Of a stretch of DNA of 43,779 bases, positions 41,919-43,779 are shown piece by piece. The first letter of the stretch is position 1; each line of letters opens with the position of its first letter. The translations under genes and the position numbers were made by a program. This DNA is from Bacteroidales bacterium UBA3764 (lineage in GTDB: Bacteria > Bacteroidota > Bacteroidia > Bacteroidales > UBA932), in contig DFFY01000054.1 in the NCBI GenBank assembly GCA_002371115.1, positions 1-43,779 on the forward strand, given 5' to 3'. The notes below the pieces were generated by a model that saw only the letters and a program-made list of their open reading frames with translations, was not told the DNA's origin and ran no database searches.

Positions 41919-42952
41919 TAGATTTACCTGTCATTCCGAGCGAAGTCGAGGAATCTCCCGAAGAGATGTTCGAACACTTCCGCATTCTGGTGGACAAAGG
42001 CCAGGAGCCGCTGCGGATAGACAAATTCATCGCCTCCCACCAGGAGGACACCTCCCGCCACCGGGTGCAGCAGGCCATTAAGCTGGGCTATGTGCTGGTG
42101 AACGACAAAGCAGTAAAAGCCAATTATATCGTCCGCCCCTGCGATGTGGTGAAGTTCGTAATGCCCTATGAGCGGCGCGGCACGGAGATTCTGCCGGAAA
42201 ACATTCCCCTGGACATTGTCTATGAAGACGACGACGTGCTGGTGGTGAACAAGCCCGCCGGCATGGTGGTGCATCCCGGACACGGGAACTACAACGGCAC
42301 GTTGGTGAACGCCCTCGCTTATTACCTGCACCTGTCCCCGGACGTGGAAGACGAGCGCATGGGCGTGTTGGTGCACCGCATAGACAAAGATACTTCCGGG
42401 CTTTTGGTGGTAGCCAAGAATCCGGCTGCCCAGCTGAACCTGGCGGACCAGTTCTTTGTCCATTCCATCGACCGGGTATATACGGCCGTAGTGTGGGGCA
42501 ATATCGCGGAGGACGAAGGCACCATTTCCGGCACCATCGGCCGGGACCCGAACGACCGCTTGCGCTTCCGCGTGTATGAGGACCCGGACAAAGGGAAATG
42601 GGCCGTGACGCACTGGCGAGTGCTGGAGCGCTTCGGGTTTATCACCGTGGTGGAATGCCGCCTGGAGACGGGCCGTACGCACCAGATTCGCGTGCACATG
42701 GCGTCCATGGGCCATCCCCTTTTCAATGACGAGCGGTACGGCGGCTCAGAGATTCGTCAGGGCACCATCTATGCCAAGTACAAGCAGTTCATCCAGAATT
42801 GTTTTGCCCTGTGTCCGCGCCAGGCGCTGCACGCCAGAACGCTGGGCTTCACCCATCCGGTCACCGGGCAGCGTCTCCATTTTGAAGCGCCCCTCCCCGC
42901 GGACATTGCCGCACTCATTGAAAAATGGAGGGGATACGTGAAAAACATGTAA
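41915..42952 (+). CDS. rluD: RluA/RluD-family 23S rRNA pseudouridine synthase
   Basis: The enzyme converts specific uridines of 23S rRNA to pseudouridine. An S4 RNA-binding domain is visible about residues 30-95 (LRIDKFIASHQEDTSRHRVQ, KAVKANYIVRPCDVV). The catalytic domain has HRIDKDTSGLLVVAKN with catalytic D157, and LETGRTHQIRVHMASMGHPL. Length 345 is typical. The start is open to question. ATG 41915 overlaps the PASTA stop by 4 nt, but residues 6-14 (VIPSEVEES) are encoded by what looks like a common dispersed palindromic repeat (41929-41957). ATG 41966 (MFEHFRILVDKG) would leave that repeat between genes. The RluD symbol is by family resemblance; RluC-like activity cannot be excluded. Confidence 0.93.
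   Translation: MIDLPVIPSEVEESPEEMFEHFRILVDKGQEPLRIDKFIASHQEDTSRHRVQQAIKLGYVLVNDKAVKANYIVRPCDVVKFVMPYERRGTEILPENIPLDIVYEDDDVLVVNKPAGMVVHPGHGNYNGTLVNALAYYLHLSPDVEDERMGVLVHRIDKDTSGLLVVAKNPAAQLNLADQFFVHSIDRVYTAVVWGNIAEDEGTISGTIGRDPNDRLRFRVYEDPDKGKWAVTHWRVLERFGFITVVECRLETGRTHQIRVHMASMGHPLFNDERYGGSEIRQGTIYAKYKQFIQNCFALCPRQALHARTLGFTHPVTGQRLHFEAPLPADIAALIEKWRGYVKNM
41929..41957 (+). repeat. Dispersed repeat-like sequence at the rluD start
   Basis: TGTCATTCCGAGCGAAGTCG followed by AGGAATCTC. From memory this resembles a repeat scattered between genes of many bacteria, including Bacteroidota and Chlorobi. The part ATTCC-GAGCGAAGTCG-AGGAAT contains ATTCC and its near complement GGAAT. Only one copy was noticed in the window. 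Confidence 0.5.
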
Positions 42953-42984
42953 AAAAGAGAGAAACTCTTACTCGAGCTTCTCTC
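42951..42984 (-). terminator. Rho-independent terminator of the RNase G/E gene
   Basis: On the minus strand GAGAGAA (42984-42978) pairs with TTCTCTC (42963-42957), with T6 at 42956-42951. The hairpin begins inside the last codons of the RNase gene, and its far end touches the rluD stop. On the plus strand the stem has no T run directly after it. Confidence 0.65.
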
Positions 42985-43779
42985 CTTTCTCATTGTACAT
43001 TTCATTTTGCAGGACGGTGAAATCCGTCACTTCTTCCAGTTCTATCTTCGCTTTGTAGCGTTTGCGCCAGCGGGCGACGAAGGAATTGAAAATGCCGCGT
43101 TTCAGATAAGCGCCCAGGATGGGGCTTGTCTTCAGTTTGATACTTCTGACACCTTTTTCGATGACATAGAAGGCGATTTTACGCTCTATCTCTTCATCGA
43201 TGACAACACTGGAGTGGATTTTCCCGGTGCCGTGGCATACGGGGCACTGCTCCGAGGTGTTGATTTCCGTTACAGGGCGAATCCGCTGCCGGGTGATTTG
43301 CATCAGTCCGAACTTGGTGAGCGGCAGCACGTTGTGCTTGGCCCTGTCAGCTTCCATAAGCTCCTGCACCAGTTTGAACAGCGCATTCTTGTGTTCATTG
43401 GTCTCCATGTCGATGAAGTCCACAATCACAATTCCGCCCATGTCCCGCAGCCGCAGCTGTCGGGCAATTTCCTCGGCCGCTATCTTGTTCACCTCGAAGG
43501 AATTCTCCTCCTGGTCGGCCGTCTTGGTGCGGATACCGCTGTTTACGTCGATGACATTCAGCGCTTCTGTGGTTTCGATTACCAGATAGGCGCCCTGCCG
43601 CATCGGCACAACTTTTCCGAAGGAGCCCTTGATTTGTCGGGTGACCTCAAAATGGTCATAGATGGGCTGTTTCCCTTCATACAGGTGCACGATTTTCTCT
43701 TGTTCCGGAGAAATGAGCGAAACATACTTCCGGGCTTCTTCGGCCACGTGTGCATCGTTGATCCAGATGTTGGAGAACG
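42968..43779 (-). CDS. rng: Ribonuclease G/E family protein, C-terminal part
   Basis: The frame is open to the right edge, so the N-terminus (S1 domain) is missing; 270 codons are present. RNase E/G enzymes cut single-stranded RNA in rRNA maturation and mRNA decay. Visible are the DNase I-like catalytic stretch with metal-binding Asp in NVIDVNSG and IVDFIDMET, the segment MEADRAKHNVLPLTKFGLMQ followed by ITRQRIRP, and the zinc-link motif CPVCHGTGK that joins subunits. The protein ends soon after the small C-terminal domain, without the long scaffold tail of E. coli RNase E, so it is of the RNase G type. Convergent with rluD, 15 nt apart. Confidence 0.93.
   Translation of the reverse strand, partial: FSNIWINDAHVAEEARKYVSLISPEQEKIVHLYEGKQPIYDHFEVTRQIKGSFGKVVPMRQGAYLVIETTEALNVIDVNSGIRTKTADQEENSFEVNKIAAEEIARQLRLRDMGGIVIVDFIDMETNEHKNALFKLVQELMEADRAKHNVLPLTKFGLMQITRQRIRPVTEINTSEQCPVCHGTGKIHSSVVIDEEIERKIAFYVIEKGVRSIKLKTSPILGAYLKRGIFNSFVARWRKRYKAKIELEEVTDFTVLQNEMYNEKGEKLE

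Noticed and set aside
1..43779. tRNA or rRNA genes, insertion sequences, integrase or attachment sites
   Set aside because: None seen while reading: no transposase or integrase motifs, no terminal inverted repeats flanking a gene, and no tRNA-like cloverleaf noticed. A tRNA or IS search program would settle this.

Overview
The window looks like a chromosomal segment of an uncultured gut- or rumen-type Bacteroidales (Bacteroidota). Reasons: SusC/SusD pairs; Bacteroidota promoters of the TTTG-(about 20 nt)-TAnnTTTG type; fimbrillin-like lipoproteins; and BACON, DUF5689, GLUG and FISUMP domains. Housekeeping genes flank a surface-protein block of about 35 kb.

Layout. 1-539 (minus) is the start of a SusC-like receptor. 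Then come ruvC, a large TonB-receptor-like barrel protein and, convergent with it, lnt (apolipoprotein N-acyltransferase). Three rightward units follow. Unit A (6092-8648): a 55-aa peptide gene and a GLUG lipoprotein, closed by a terminator. Unit B (9216-20083): a GLUG lipoprotein, a GLUG/SGNH-hydrolase lipoprotein, a 43-aa peptide, a short fimbrillin-like lipoprotein and an M6-type metalloprotease lipoprotein. It has a near-perfect promoter, a leader of about 320 nt with hairpins and a C9 tract, and a terminator. Unit C (20344-41090): eleven tightly packed or overlapping genes. They are a second GLUG/SGNH lipoprotein, a glycerophosphodiester phosphodiesterase, a GlpT-like transporter, an EEP-family phosphodiesterase/nuclease lipoprotein, a BACON-like lipoprotein, SusC, SusD, two paralogous BACON/DUF5689-like lipoproteins, a fimbrillin/FISUMP/Big_2 lipoprotein and a 13-codon micro-ORF. 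Housekeeping resumes with a PASTA protein, an RluD-type pseudouridine synthase and, on the minus strand, RNase G/E (cut by the window end).

How the genes may work together. Thirteen predicted lipoproteins sit beside lnt. Four of the proteins (12519, 15632, 16505, 20344) share one N-terminal fimbrillin-like module of about 250 residues with different C-terminal parts. Unit C reads as a surface system for phosphodiester substrates, perhaps phospholipid head groups. An SGNH hydrolase and an EEP enzyme could act outside, SusCD and the BACON/DUF5689 proteins could bind and import, GDPD could release glycerol-3-phosphate and the OPA transporter could take it up. This is inference from domains and gene order.

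The least explained signal is a set of tiny ORFs (6092, 15482, 41049) with a Y-x-x-P head. The two full-length ones also have a QGS motif and an acidic tail ending in Trp or Trp-X, and similar Trp tails end three large neighbouring lipoproteins. No tRNA, rRNA, CRISPR array or insertion sequence was seen. All family assignments are from reading motifs; no database search was run.
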